Assembly (NCBI RefSeq): GCF_900129325.1
Contig: NZ_FQUP01000005.1
Span: forward strand, 164,953-228,952
DNA: 64,000 nt
Source: Kaistia soli DSM 19436
GTDB taxonomy: Bacteria; Pseudomonadota; Alphaproteobacteria; Rhizobiales; Kaistiaceae
Direction of reading: 5' to 3'
The translations under genes were made by a program, and so were the position numbers. Shown one piece after another: positions 36,284-44,969 of the stretch. Numbering within the stretch: the first letter of the stretch is position 1; each line of letters opens with the position of its first letter. Below the pieces are notes generated by a model, which was not told the DNA's origin, ran no database searches, and saw only the letters and a program-made list of their open reading frames with translations.

Positions 36284-37726
36284 TCAGAACGGATATTGCT
36301 GCGACCCTTCGATCGTGACCCACCGCAACTCCGTGAACTCGGAGATCACGGCCTTGCTGCCGAAACGGCCATAACCGGACGACTTCACACCGCCAAAAGG
36401 CATTTGCGGTTCATCGGCGACGGTCGGTCCGTTGATGTGGCAGATGCCACTCTCGATCCGTTTTGCGACTGCGAGCGCGCGCTTGATGTCCTGTCCGAAC
36501 ACGGCGGAGGAGAGGCCGTATTCGGTGTCGTTAGCGACCCGCACGGCCTCGTCGACACCGTTGACGCGAACGATCGGCTTCACCGGACCGAAGGCCTCTT
36601 CCGAATAGACGCGCATGTTCGGAGTCACGCGGTCGATCACGGTGGCCTCGACGACCGTGCCAGTGCGTTTCCCGCCAGCGACGAGGATGCCGCCCTTGGA
36701 AACAGCGTCCGCGATCAATTCGTCCATCCGCTCGGCAGCCTTGAGGTCGATGAGCGATCCGAGAACCACATGGCCACGCGGATCACCGGCGGGCAACGAA
36801 GCCGCCTTCGCCGCGAATTTCGCGACAAACGCGTCGGCGACCTTTTCGTCGACAATGATGCGTTCCGTCGACATGCAGATCTGGCCCTGGTGCAGGAAGG
36901 CGCCGAACGCGGCCGCCGAAACGGCCTGATCGATATCGGCATCGTCGAGCACGAGAAACGGTGCCTTGCCGCCGAGTTCCAGCAGCACGGGCTTCAGGTG
37001 TTCGGCCGCGAGCTTGGCGATGATCCTTCCAACCTTGGACGATCCTGTGAAGTTGACCCGTCGGATCGCGGGATGCGCGATCAGCGCCTCGATAACGGTC
37101 GGTGCGTCGGCTGGAGCGTGTGAAATCACATTCACCACGCCCTTCGGGAAGCCGGCATCGTTCATCACCTGGCCGATCAGATGGTGCGTGCCGGGGCAGG
37201 CCTCTGACGACCGCAGGATGACCGTGTTGCCGCAGGCAAGCGGAGCGGCAATTGCTCGCGCACCGAGGATGATCGGCGCGTTCCAGGGCGCGATGCCGAG
37301 CACGACGCCGGCCGGCTGGCGAATGGCGAGCGAGAGGATGCCGGGCTTGTCGGCAGGGATGATTTCACCGGTAATCTGGGTCGTGAGAGCCGCAGCCTCG
37401 CGCAGGTGGCCGGCGGCGAGATGCACGTTGAACCCCGCCCAAGGAGCTGTGGCGCCGGTCTCTTCCAGCATGAGTTTGACGAAATCGGCCGCGCGGCTCT
37501 CCAGCAGGTCCGCCGCCTTCATGAGCAGTGCGCGCCGTTCACTGGGGCCGGTCTCGGACCAGCTTTCGAACGCCTTGGCGGCCGACGCGACGACCGCATC
37601 GACATCGGCGAGGCCCGCCGCTGCGGCGCTGGTTGCCACCGCGCCGGTCACCGGGTCCTTGCGGTCGAAGGTGGCGCCGGAGGCGGCATCTGCTGCTTCG
37701 CCATCGATGATGAAACCGATCTTCAT
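36284..37726 (-). CDS. Aromatic aldehyde dehydrogenase (vanillin/salicylaldehyde type)
   Basis: ALDH of 480 residues with general base Glu250 (LELGGKAP) and catalytic Cys284 (HQGQICMS), the same numbers I recall for the salicylaldehyde dehydrogenase NahF. As in that subfamily, the usual cofactor lysine is replaced by Arg172 (VILRSSEA). The C-terminus is EFTELRWVTIEGSQQYPF. It ends the livKGFHM-calA-like operon, 60 nt after the SDR, so vanillin, 4-hydroxybenzaldehyde or coniferyl aldehyde are candidate substrates. Twenty-one bp separate its stop from that of pcaQ. Confidence 0.9.
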   Translation of the reverse strand: MKIGFIIDGEAADAASGATFDRKDPVTGAVATSAAAAGLADVDAVVASAAKAFESWSETGPSERRALLMKAADLLESRAADFVKLMLEETGATAPWAGFNVHLAAGHLREAAALTTQITGEIIPADKPGILSLAIRQPAGVVLGIAPWNAPIILGARAIAAPLACGNTVILRSSEACPGTHHLIGQVMNDAGFPKGVVNVISHAPADAPTVIEALIAHPAIRRVNFTGSSKVGRIIAKLAAEHLKPVLLELGGKAPFLVLDDADIDQAVSAAAFGAFLHQGQICMSTERIIVDEKVADAFVAKFAAKAASLPAGDPRGHVVLGSLIDLKAAERMDELIADAVSKGGILVAGGKRTGTVVEATVIDRVTPNMRVYSEEAFGPVKPIVRVNGVDEAVRVANDTEYGLSSAVFGQDIKRALAVAKRIESGICHINGPTVADEPQMPFGGVKSSGYGRFGSKAVISEFTELRWVTIEGSQQYPF

Positions 37727-37786
37727 GGTTCTCTCCTGCTTCAGGATGTCAGCCGCGTATGGCTGGGCATGGATAGGGCCGACGGC

Positions 37787-38572
37787 TCAGAAGCCGAGGA
37801 CATCCGCATTGATGGAGGCTTCGAGGCCGCCATCGACCGGGAGGTTGGCTCCGTTGATCCAACGGGCGCCGTCGGAGGCGAGGAAGAGGATCGCGGGTGC
37901 GATGTCTGGCGCGCTGCCAGCCCGGCCGACGCGCGTGATATCGCTGTCGACCCGTGCATCGCCGAATACCTTGCGGAACTCGTTGAGGATCGGCGTCGTG
38001 ACCGGGCCGGGGCTGACGGCGTTGACGCGAATGCCGCGGTCGCGGAACAGGGCTTGATGTGCAGCGCGCTGCGTCCAGAGCAGCAGCGCCTCCTTTGAGA
38101 TGGGATAGCCTTCGCCTTCCGCGATCGCGAATTCCTTGACGATCTGGTCGGGATCCGGGAAGCCCTGCACGCCGACGAGACCCTTCGCCCGCTCGAGATT
38201 GGCGCGCCAGCCATAGCCGGCGACAGAGGCCACATTGACGACGGCGCCACCCTCGCGGATATGCGGCGCGACGGCCTCGGACAGCGCCCGAAGACCATAG
38301 AAATTGATCGCGATCGTTTTGGCGTCGCCGAGTGTCCCGGAAACGCCGGCAACATTGGCCAGTGCATCGATGCGTTGCGGCAAACGGGAGACCAGTTCTG
38401 CGATCGATTCCGGCGACGAGATATCGGCCTTGATGAATGACTGCAGCGGTGCAGCCGGAACGTTCCTGTCGACGCCAATAACATCCGCGCCGAAGGCTAG
38501 CGCGAGCTCTGCCGTGCGGGCGCCGATACCGGAGGCGACGCCGGTGATGAGAATGGTCTTGCCGAACAGCAT
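37787..38572 (-). CDS. SDR, coniferyl-alcohol dehydrogenase-like
   Basis: Short-chain dehydrogenase of 261 residues. Its wording matches what I know of CalA: ITGVASGIGA, GADVIGVDRN, NVAGVSGT, catalytic YPISKEAL, PGPVTTPILNEF and ARWINGANLPVDGGL. CalA oxidises coniferyl alcohol to coniferyl aldehyde with NAD+. The adjacent aldehyde dehydrogenase could take the product to ferulate. The assignment beyond SDR rests on recalled similarity, not on a search. Confidence 0.85.
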   Translation of the reverse strand: MLFGKTILITGVASGIGARTAELALAFGADVIGVDRNVPAAPLQSFIKADISSPESIAELVSRLPQRIDALANVAGVSGTLGDAKTIAINFYGLRALSEAVAPHIREGGAVVNVASVAGYGWRANLERAKGLVGVQGFPDPDQIVKEFAIAEGEGYPISKEALLLWTQRAAHQALFRDRGIRVNAVSPGPVTTPILNEFRKVFGDARVDSDITRVGRAGSAPDIAPAILFLASDGARWINGANLPVDGGLEASINADVLGF

Positions 38573-38608
38573 GGTTCTGTCTTTCGTTTCCGTTGTCTTG
38601 AAATGCGG

Positions 38609-39673
38609 CTAGGGCGTGCCGACCGAGGGCGCTGCGCCGATCCCGCCGTCATCCGGTGTTTGCATGCGGGTGGCCGACGGGACGCCGAGAATGCGATAGC
38701 CGAGCGGCAGCAGGCCGAGGCCGAAGCGGCGCTCCAGCCAGCCCCAGATGCCGCGCGGCACGAACAGCGAGAAGACGAGGGCGGTGGCGCCGAGCCCGAT
38801 CAGGTACCAGACGCCGCTGCCACCGAACCACGTCTCGATCAGGAAGAAGATCAGCGCGCCCAGGATCGCGCCTTCGAAGGTTCCGAGGCCGCCGACCAGC
38901 ACCATGAAGATCATGTAGGCGGTCCACTGGACGCCGAAATAGGTCTTGGGCTGGAAGGTGATCGCGGTGGAGAGCCAGAGAGCCCCAGCCAGCGCCGCGC
39001 CGAAGGCGGCGAAGACATAGATGATGCGCTTCGTTCCCATCACGCGGACGCCGAGAGACGCTGCTGCCTCCTCATTGTCGCGGATCGCCTGGATCGCCGA
39101 GCCGATGCGGCTGCGGAGCAGGACGAACAGGATGACAAGGATGGCCGTCATCGAGCCGAGCGCTACCCAGTAGTTGAGCGCGTGCCGCGTGTCGGCGTCG
39201 TAGGCGTTGAGCGCGATCAATGAGGTGCCCGTCTCGCCCTGCACCAGACTGTCGAGATTAACCAGAAGGTGGCAGAGTTCGGCCACAACCCACATGCCGA
39301 TCGCGAATTCGCCGCCCCTCAGCCGCAGCATGAAGCTGGAGATCGGCAGCGATACGGCCGCGATGATGACGGCCGCGAGCACAAGCGACACATAGACGTT
39401 GAGGCCGGCATCGGCGAGCCGCACGGCGGCATAGGCGCCGAGCCCGAAAAAGGCCTGCTGTCCGACGGAGACGAGACCGCCATAGCCGGCGAGTGCGTTC
39501 CATGTCACCGCGAGGATGACGTAGATGAACAGCGTCGTCAGCTTGTCGATCGCGTTGTTGCCGAAGAAGAACGGCCCTGTTGCGAGGATGGCGAGGATGA
39601 TCGCTGCGGCAAGGATGGAGATGCGCGACTGCAGCGTCCATCGCTCGACCCGGACGGTGGGATCCTGGCTCAT
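38609..39673 (-). CDS. livM: Liv-type ABC transporter permease LivM (second system)
   Basis: HAAT permease of 354 residues: TWNALAGYGGLVSVGQQAFFGLGAYAAV, IQAIRDNEEAAASLGVRV and GGLGTFEGAILGALIFF, with about eight membrane segments. It overlaps livH by ATGA (4 nt) and lies 36 nt before the CalA-like SDR gene, placing transporter and phenylpropanoid enzymes in one operon. Confidence 0.92.
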   Translation of the reverse strand: MSQDPTVRVERWTLQSRISILAAAIILAILATGPFFFGNNAIDKLTTLFIYVILAVTWNALAGYGGLVSVGQQAFFGLGAYAAVRLADAGLNVYVSLVLAAVIIAAVSLPISSFMLRLRGGEFAIGMWVVAELCHLLVNLDSLVQGETGTSLIALNAYDADTRHALNYWVALGSMTAILVILFVLLRSRIGSAIQAIRDNEEAAASLGVRVMGTKRIIYVFAAFGAALAGALWLSTAITFQPKTYFGVQWTAYMIFMVLVGGLGTFEGAILGALIFFLIETWFGGSGVWYLIGLGATALVFSLFVPRGIWGWLERRFGLGLLPLGYRILGVPSATRMQTPDDGGIGAAPSVGTP

Positions 39674-40569
39674 GCGGAACGCCTCACGGTCTTGCGGAAC
39701 TTAGTGCCGATCGTGTCGAGATGGAGACGGCCGAACAGCACGGCGAGGAAGACGATGTGACCGGTGATCAGGAAGCCCTGTGGGCTGATCTGGGCACCGA
39801 GGCTCTGCGCCACGCCGAGCACGATGCCGCCGATGAGCGTGCCCCAGAGCGAACCAGCGCCGCCGATGACGGCCGCCTCGAAGGCGAAGATTAATTGCGG
39901 TCCGCCGGCATAGGCATCGAAGGTAGCGCGCATGCCGAGGAAGGCGCCGGCAATGCCTACCGTCACCAGCGCGATGGCCGCAGCTGCAGCATTGACGCGC
40001 TTGGCATTGATGCCGATGAGGCCGACCGTATCCGGATCCTCGGCCGTGGCGCGGATCGAACGCCCGAGCTGCGTCCGGGTCAGGAAAAGTTGCAGCCCGC
40101 CGAGAATGACGACCGCGGCGACGAAGGTCAGCGCCGCCAGCTTGCCGATGTAGAGGTCGTCAGTGATCGTCCAGCTGTCATAGGAAAGCTCGTCGATGAA
40201 CGGGGCGAGCGAACGGGTGTCCGCGCCGAACTGCTCGAACAGGAGGTTGTCGAGCACGATCGAGAGGCCGAAGGTCGAGAGGATCGGTACCAGCATCCCG
40301 CCGCGCTGGCTCCGCTCCAGGATCGTCCGCTGCAGGACCCAGCCGAGAACCGCCATGGCAGGCAGCACGAGGATCAGCGCACTGAAGGGATTGAAGCCGT
40401 ATTGGTCGGCGAGCACGTAGAGTGCGAAAGCGGCGACGATGGCGAGGCTGCCATGCGCCAAATTGATCATGCGCATCACGCTGAACATGAAGGAGAGACC
40501 GCAGGCGATCACGGCGTAATAACCGCCGAGCAGGATGCCCTGCACGATCTGGTTGACCCAAATCATCAT
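39670..40569 (-). CDS. livH: Liv-type ABC transporter permease LivH (second system)
   Basis: HAAT permease of 299 residues: GILLGGYYAVIACGLSFMFSVMRMINLAHGSL, IRATAEDPDTVGLIGINAKRVN and VIGGAGSLWGTLIGGIVLGVAQ. Four-nt ATGA overlaps with both livF and livM indicate translational coupling throughout. Confidence 0.93.
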   Translation of the reverse strand: MMIWVNQIVQGILLGGYYAVIACGLSFMFSVMRMINLAHGSLAIVAAFALYVLADQYGFNPFSALILVLPAMAVLGWVLQRTILERSQRGGMLVPILSTFGLSIVLDNLLFEQFGADTRSLAPFIDELSYDSWTITDDLYIGKLAALTFVAAVVILGGLQLFLTRTQLGRSIRATAEDPDTVGLIGINAKRVNAAAAAIALVTVGIAGAFLGMRATFDAYAGGPQLIFAFEAAVIGGAGSLWGTLIGGIVLGVAQSLGAQISPQGFLITGHIVFLAVLFGRLHLDTIGTKFRKTVRRSA

Positions 40570-41291
40570 GCGCTGAGCCTCCCCTTGGCGATGCCGAGGC
40601 CAAAATAGGCTTCGGATACCTGCTCGCGCGTGATCTCGCCGCGCTTGCCTTCCAGCACGATCTTCCCCTCCAGCATGCAGACGATCCTGTCCGCCACCCG
40701 CATGGCACGGCGCAGATCCTGCTCGACCAGCACGATTGTCGTGCCGCCATGGATGAGCGTATCGAGCGATGCGTAGACGCGGTCGACGGCAAGCGGCGAC
40801 AGGCCGAGCGAGACCTCGTCGAGCAGCAGGATTTCCGGATTGGTCATCAGTGCGCGGCCGATCGCCGTCGCCTGCTGCTCGCCGCCCGAAAGATTGCCCG
40901 CCTTTGCCTTGCGCCGCGGTACGAGATTGGGAAAGGCCTCGAAGACCCGGTCGAGCGTCCAGGGCCCCTTGCGGCCGGCAGAGCGCGCCAGGATCAGGTT
41001 TTCCTCGACGGTCATCTGGCTGAACAGGCGCCGGCCTTCCGGGACCAGCGCGATACCGAGCCCAACGCGGCTGTGGGAGGGAACGAGCGTGATATCCGTT
41101 CCGCCAAAACGCACGTTGCCGCCCGCCGGAAGATGGGCGCCGGCGATCGCGCGGAGTAGCGTCGTCTTGCCTGCACCGTTGGCGCCGACGAGCGCGATCG
41201 TCTCGCCCTTTTCAACGGAAAGGTCGACGCCGCGCACCGCCTGCAGCAGGCCATGGCGGACGTCGAGGTTCCTGATCTCGAGGAGGCTCAT
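40566..41291 (-). CDS. livF: Liv-type ABC transporter ATPase LivF (second system)
   Basis: ABC ATPase of 241 residues: GANGAGKTTLLRAIAG Walker A, GIALVPEGRRLFSQMTVEENL, LSGGEQQATAIGRAL signature, ILLLDEVSLGLSP Walker B. Four-nt overlaps on both sides. Confidence 0.94.
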   Translation of the reverse strand: MSLLEIRNLDVRHGLLQAVRGVDLSVEKGETIALVGANGAGKTTLLRAIAGAHLPAGGNVRFGGTDITLVPSHSRVGLGIALVPEGRRLFSQMTVEENLILARSAGRKGPWTLDRVFEAFPNLVPRRKAKAGNLSGGEQQATAIGRALMTNPEILLLDEVSLGLSPLAVDRVYASLDTLIHGGTTIVLVEQDLRRAMRVADRIVCMLEGKIVLEGKRGEITREQVSEAYFGLGIAKGRLSA

Positions 41292-42058
41292 TCCGCGCTT
41301 CCTCCAAGATAGGCTTCGACCACGGCAGGCGTCTTCATCACCGTCGCGGGATCACCGTCGGCGATGATGCGGCCCTGGTCCATGCAAACAAGGCGATCAG
41401 CCACTTCGAGCAGGATATGGACGATGTGCTCGATCCAGACGATCGCGATGTCGCGCCGGCGCAGTTCGCGGATCGTGGCGACGAGTTCATTCGCCTCGCC
41501 ATCCGTCAGTCCGCCGCCGATCTCGTCGAGCAGAAGCAATTTGGGATTAGTCGCCAGCGCGCGCGCCAGCTCGAGCCGCTTGCGGTCAAGCAGGCCAAGC
41601 GTCTCGGCGCGGCGGTTGCAGAGATGGAACATGCCGCAGAGGCGCAGCGAATCCAGCGCCCGTTCATAACCCTCGTCACGCGGAAACCCGCCGCCATTCG
41701 CGGCTGCCACGAAGACGTTCTCGAACACCGTCATTCCGCCGAAGGGCCGCGGAATCTGGTGCGTTCGGACGATGCCGCGCCGGCAACGCTCCGAAGCCGA
41801 GACATGGGTGACGTCCTCGCCGAGGAGGTCGATCGTGCCGCTGGTCGGAGGATGCGCACCCACGAGCACGCTCAGGAACGTCGTCTTGCCGGCGCCGTTA
41901 GGGCCGACAATTCCGACCGCCTCGTCGGCGCGCATCGAAAAGTCGATCCCGTCCAGAACGACCAGCGCACGGAAGCGCTTGTGCAATCCAGAGACCGTTA
42001 TGATCGGCTTGCCTTTTGCCTCGCTCACGCTTTGATCCATTCGGGTCTGTTCTGTCAT
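41288..42058 (-). CDS. livG: Liv-type ABC transporter ATPase LivG (second system)
   Basis: ABC ATPase of 256 residues: GPNGAGKTTFLSVLVG Walker A, IVRTHQIPRPFGGMTVFENVFVAA, divergent signature TLGLLDRKRLELARAL, LLLLDEIGGGL Walker B, WIEHIVHIL. The signature divergence is shared with the other LivG here. Fifty-six nt after the binding-protein gene. Confidence 0.93.
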   Translation of the reverse strand: MTEQTRMDQSVSEAKGKPIITVSGLHKRFRALVVLDGIDFSMRADEAVGIVGPNGAGKTTFLSVLVGAHPPTSGTIDLLGEDVTHVSASERCRRGIVRTHQIPRPFGGMTVFENVFVAAANGGGFPRDEGYERALDSLRLCGMFHLCNRRAETLGLLDRKRLELARALATNPKLLLLDEIGGGLTDGEANELVATIRELRRRDIAIVWIEHIVHILLEVADRLVCMDQGRIIADGDPATVMKTPAVVEAYLGGSAE

Positions 42059-42114
42059 CGCGACAGGAAGGGGAGGGTGGACCTCCCGCGCATCGACGCG
42101 GAAGGTCCGTCCTG

Positions 42115-43428
42115 TCAGCCGTTGAGCGGCAGCAGCTTGGCCGCGATCGGGACCTTCGAGTCCGTCGCATTGTCAGTGACGACGAAGTCGAGCTTGAACT
42201 TCGAGCCCGGGGCTGCCTTGACCCATTGCGTGCCGACGATCGGACCCGGCGAAACGTTCGGCACCGGGCCGCTCGTGAAGTCGACCTTGCCGGAGATGGT
42301 GACCGTGTTCAGCGTGCTGATCGCCTTGGCGATGTCCGCCTTGCTCTTGGGATCGGTGCTTGCTTTGAGCGCGGTAAATCCGGCGTCGAGAAGCGAGAGA
42401 GTGGCGCCAAGCTGCTGCGTCCACTGCTTGCCGGAGCTTTCTTCATAGCCATTGGCAAGCGCCTCGCCGCCAATGCCCGTGAGCGATGAGGTGTAGGGGA
42501 AGGTCTTGTGCCAATAGGCGTTGTTGCCGAGATTGTAGCCCAGCGAGCCGAGCGCCTCGACGCCGTCCGGAAACAGGCCTGTCTTGGCGAGCTGCGCGAT
42601 CTTCAATTGCTTGCGGAGGCCCTGCTGCGCCGCCTGGCGCCAGAAAGCAGCGAAATCCGGCGGGATGGGGAAGGAGTTGAAGATCTCGACCTTCTCCTTC
42701 TTGAACAGCGATATCTGGGAGGAATAGTCGGTTGTTCCATCCTCGTAAGCGCCCGGATCTATGATAGTAAACCCGGACTTCTCGAGCAGCGGGACAAGAT
42801 TGGCGCGGATCGCATTGCCGTCCGCGTCGTTCGGATAGAGCACGCCGACCTTCTTGTTCGTCTCGATAAGGCCGAACTGCGAGACGTACATCTTGTAGAA
42901 TTCGCCGACGCCGAAACCGAAATGATACGTCCATTTGAACGGCGAGGGCGCGCCCGGCTTGGCGCCGCGGCCGAAATACCAGGCCTCCCAAGGCATGACT
43001 GTCGATAGGCACGGAACGCCCGCCGCCTCGGCGGCATCGGCAACGGGATTGATGGTCTCCGGCGTCGATATCGCGAGGATCAGATCGACCTGATCGCTGT
43101 TGATCAGCGATTTGGCGAGTTGGCTGGCGCGCGAGGGATCCGACTGCGTATCGACATCGATGATCTGGACCTCGTAGGTCTTGCCGCCGATCGCTAGACC
43201 CTTGGCTAGAGACTTGCGCGCCAGATCGAGAACATAGCCGTCGGTCTGGCCGAAGCCGGACAAGGCACCGGTGCGCGGACTGACGAAGCCGACCTTGATG
43301 ATATTGTCCGCCCCGGCGGCGAACGCGCGCCCCTGTGTTGCGAGCATCAATCCGCCAGCACCTATCCCGGCCATCAATTGGCGGCGGTTGGGGCGCAGGC
43401 ATGCCTCATGGTTCGAATGACTAGACAT
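42115..43428 (-). CDS. livK: Liv-type substrate-binding protein, Tat-exported (second system)
   Basis: Binding protein of 437 residues, start at 43428 with AGGGAGGAAACA before the ATG. The signal is twin-arginine (RPNRRQLMAGIGAGGLMLA, cleavage near AFAAGADN). Mature part: GFVSPRTGALSGFGQTDGYVLD, DVDTQSDPSRASQLAKSLI, FKWTYHFGFGVGEFYKMYV. The frame stays open upstream into an aldehyde dehydrogenase relic, which must not be taken as part of this protein. First gene of livKGFHM-calA-aldh. Confidence 0.92.
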   Translation of the reverse strand: MSSHSNHEACLRPNRRQLMAGIGAGGLMLATQGRAFAAGADNIIKVGFVSPRTGALSGFGQTDGYVLDLARKSLAKGLAIGGKTYEVQIIDVDTQSDPSRASQLAKSLINSDQVDLILAISTPETINPVADAAEAAGVPCLSTVMPWEAWYFGRGAKPGAPSPFKWTYHFGFGVGEFYKMYVSQFGLIETNKKVGVLYPNDADGNAIRANLVPLLEKSGFTIIDPGAYEDGTTDYSSQISLFKKEKVEIFNSFPIPPDFAAFWRQAAQQGLRKQLKIAQLAKTGLFPDGVEALGSLGYNLGNNAYWHKTFPYTSSLTGIGGEALANGYEESSGKQWTQQLGATLSLLDAGFTALKASTDPKSKADIAKAISTLNTVTISGKVDFTSGPVPNVSPGPIVGTQWVKAAPGSKFKLDFVVTDNATDSKVPIAAKLLPLNG

Positions 43429-43472
43429 TGTTTCCTCCCTGTTCGTTCCCCATGTGCCGAGAGCCGGCGCTG

Positions 43473-43689
43473 GATCGGGTAGTCTCCCGGCTGGCTCGAA
43501 ACCGTGATCCAGCGCAGCTCGGTGAATTCGGAATGGCTGCGACGCAAAGCCCGCCGCAGTCGCATCTGCGAGCGTTGCCGCAGCGGCGCGGCTTGCAATC
43601 TCACGCGTGACGGGATTCAGCCGATCAAACGTACCGCCATCCGAGGCCGGCATGTCGTGATCGCGCAGAAGCAACGGAACATCGAGCAC
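43473..43689 (-). pseudogene. Internally deleted aldehyde dehydrogenase relic
   Basis: Minus-strand 43689 to about 43553 encodes a typical ALDH N-terminus (VPLLLRDHDMPASDGGTF, then DRLNPVTREIASRAAAATLADA), comparable to residues 4-45 of the ALDH at 36284. Straight after it, in another frame, 43535-43473 encodes a typical ALDH C-terminus (EFTELRWITVSSQPGDYPI), comparable to the last 18 residues of the same gene. About 430 codons between them, including Glu and Cys catalytic sites, are missing. The C-terminal stop is also lost. This is a collapsed paralogue at the head of the Liv operon. Confidence 0.8.
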
Positions 43690-44015
43690 AGCGTCCTCCT
43701 CCGACGACAGGCCGCAGAAATCCGGCGCCGGAAACAGTCGCTTCCGGTCTCAATGAAGTCATCAAATTGCCCGTCTCCGTCGCCGGGACGTTTACGGAAA
43801 AATCTGCTGCACTCTGAAGGGAACGTTTGCTTCGCCTTGCTCCTCGAAAGGCAAAAGTCCGTTCGCTGTTCGCTTCCTCCGACCATCCAGTTCTTTGGCT
43901 GGATTGACGATGATCAGTAAGCCTCAGCGCGGCAGATAGAGGAATGCATTATTCTCGACATAAATAGCACTTTCCTGGATAGTTCGAGTGGTTTCCGTCG
44001 AGGTTCCCGCCCGTC
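43690..44015. other. Divergent promoter region, Liv operon versus AraC gene
   Basis: About 325 bp between the ALDH relic and the AraC gene. AT-rich patches near 43755-43800 and 43940-43985 are likely promoter DNA. I see no gene and no convincing operator. Confidence 0.45.
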
Positions 44016-44945
44016 ATGGTCAGCGCCCGCATCGCATCATCAGCCCCCTTGAGAGCCGACCGGCTTCAGCGTGCTGGCGCTGCCGTGGTTGCGTCGAAGA
44101 TAGAGACGGGACTTGCCGAGCGCAGTTGGTCAATCTCGGATCGGGAAAAGCGTCATCATTGCCAGCTGTTCTGCGTTCTGCACGGCCGGGCCGTGTTCAT
44201 CGGGGTCGACCGCCACCGGATGGACCTGCTGGCGCCGGTCATGCTGTGGCTGCCGCTCCCGGTTGCCGGAGAGTTTCGCCTGGAGGCCGGCGGCGATGGC
44301 ATCACAGCGATGATCGCAGAGGACTTTGTCTGGCGGATCATCGGCGACAGCCCTGTCGCGACCCATCTGCGGCCGATGCTCGAGCGAGTGGTGGTTGCGC
44401 CCAGCGACCGGATCGCGCTGCAGCTCGCCGAAATTGGGGTGTCGCTCAATGCGCTCATCCGGGAATCGCGCGAACCGCAAGCGGGAGGCGCAGCGATGAT
44501 GGCGCTGCACCTCGGCGTCGTCATGCTCCACCTGTGGCGCGCCTCTGGCGGAGGGGCTGCGACGGCCCAACGCGGGAGCGGGGTGACGACGGTTCAGCGT
44601 TTCCGCCAGCTCATCGAGCTCCACTACCGCGAAAATCTCGGCGTTGACGACTATGCCGATCGGCTCGGCGTAACCCGCGCTCATTTACACGATGCCTGCC
44701 TGCGCGCCACGCGGGAGACGCCTTTGGCGCTGATCCATGTCCGCCTGCTCGAGGAGGCGCAATCCCGCCTCGAGCAAACCGACTTGTCGGTCGAGCAGAT
44801 CGGCTACAGCCTTGGTTTTCGTGATCCGAGCTATTTCAACCGCTTCTTCAAGCGGCTGACCGGTGTGACGCCGGGTGCCTACCGTCAAAGCGGTCCCGTG
44901 GCGCGCACTACACGGGAGCCGCTTTCCTTCGCGGCATGGCCATGA
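44016..44945 (+). CDS. AraC/XylS-family regulator
   Basis: A 309-residue regulator with an AraC-binding-like N-terminal domain (CQLFCVLHGRAVFIGVDRHRMDLLAPVMLWLP) and a C-terminal double HTH (LGVDDYADRLGVTRAHLHDACLRATRETPLALIHVRLLEEA; LSVEQIGYSLGFRDPSYFNRFFKRLTGVTPGAYR). Divergent from the second Liv/phenylpropanoid operon, so it is the best candidate for its control. Overlapping frames in this stretch are shadows. Effector unknown. Confidence 0.88.
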   Translation: MVSARIASSAPLRADRLQRAGAAVVASKIETGLAERSWSISDREKRHHCQLFCVLHGRAVFIGVDRHRMDLLAPVMLWLPLPVAGEFRLEAGGDGITAMIAEDFVWRIIGDSPVATHLRPMLERVVVAPSDRIALQLAEIGVSLNALIRESREPQAGGAAMMALHLGVVMLHLWRASGGGAATAQRGSGVTTVQRFRQLIELHYRENLGVDDYADRLGVTRAHLHDACLRATRETPLALIHVRLLEEAQSRLEQTDLSVEQIGYSLGFRDPSYFNRFFKRLTGVTPGAYRQSGPVARTTREPLSFAAWP

Positions 44946-44969
44946 AGTGGTATCGGGAGAGCTGCGCGT

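Noticed and set aside
42115..43689. Taking the full 524-codon frame as the second Liv-type binding protein
   Set aside because: The first 87 codons are an ALDH relic; the true start at 43428 has a strong ribosome-binding site and a twin-arginine signal peptide.
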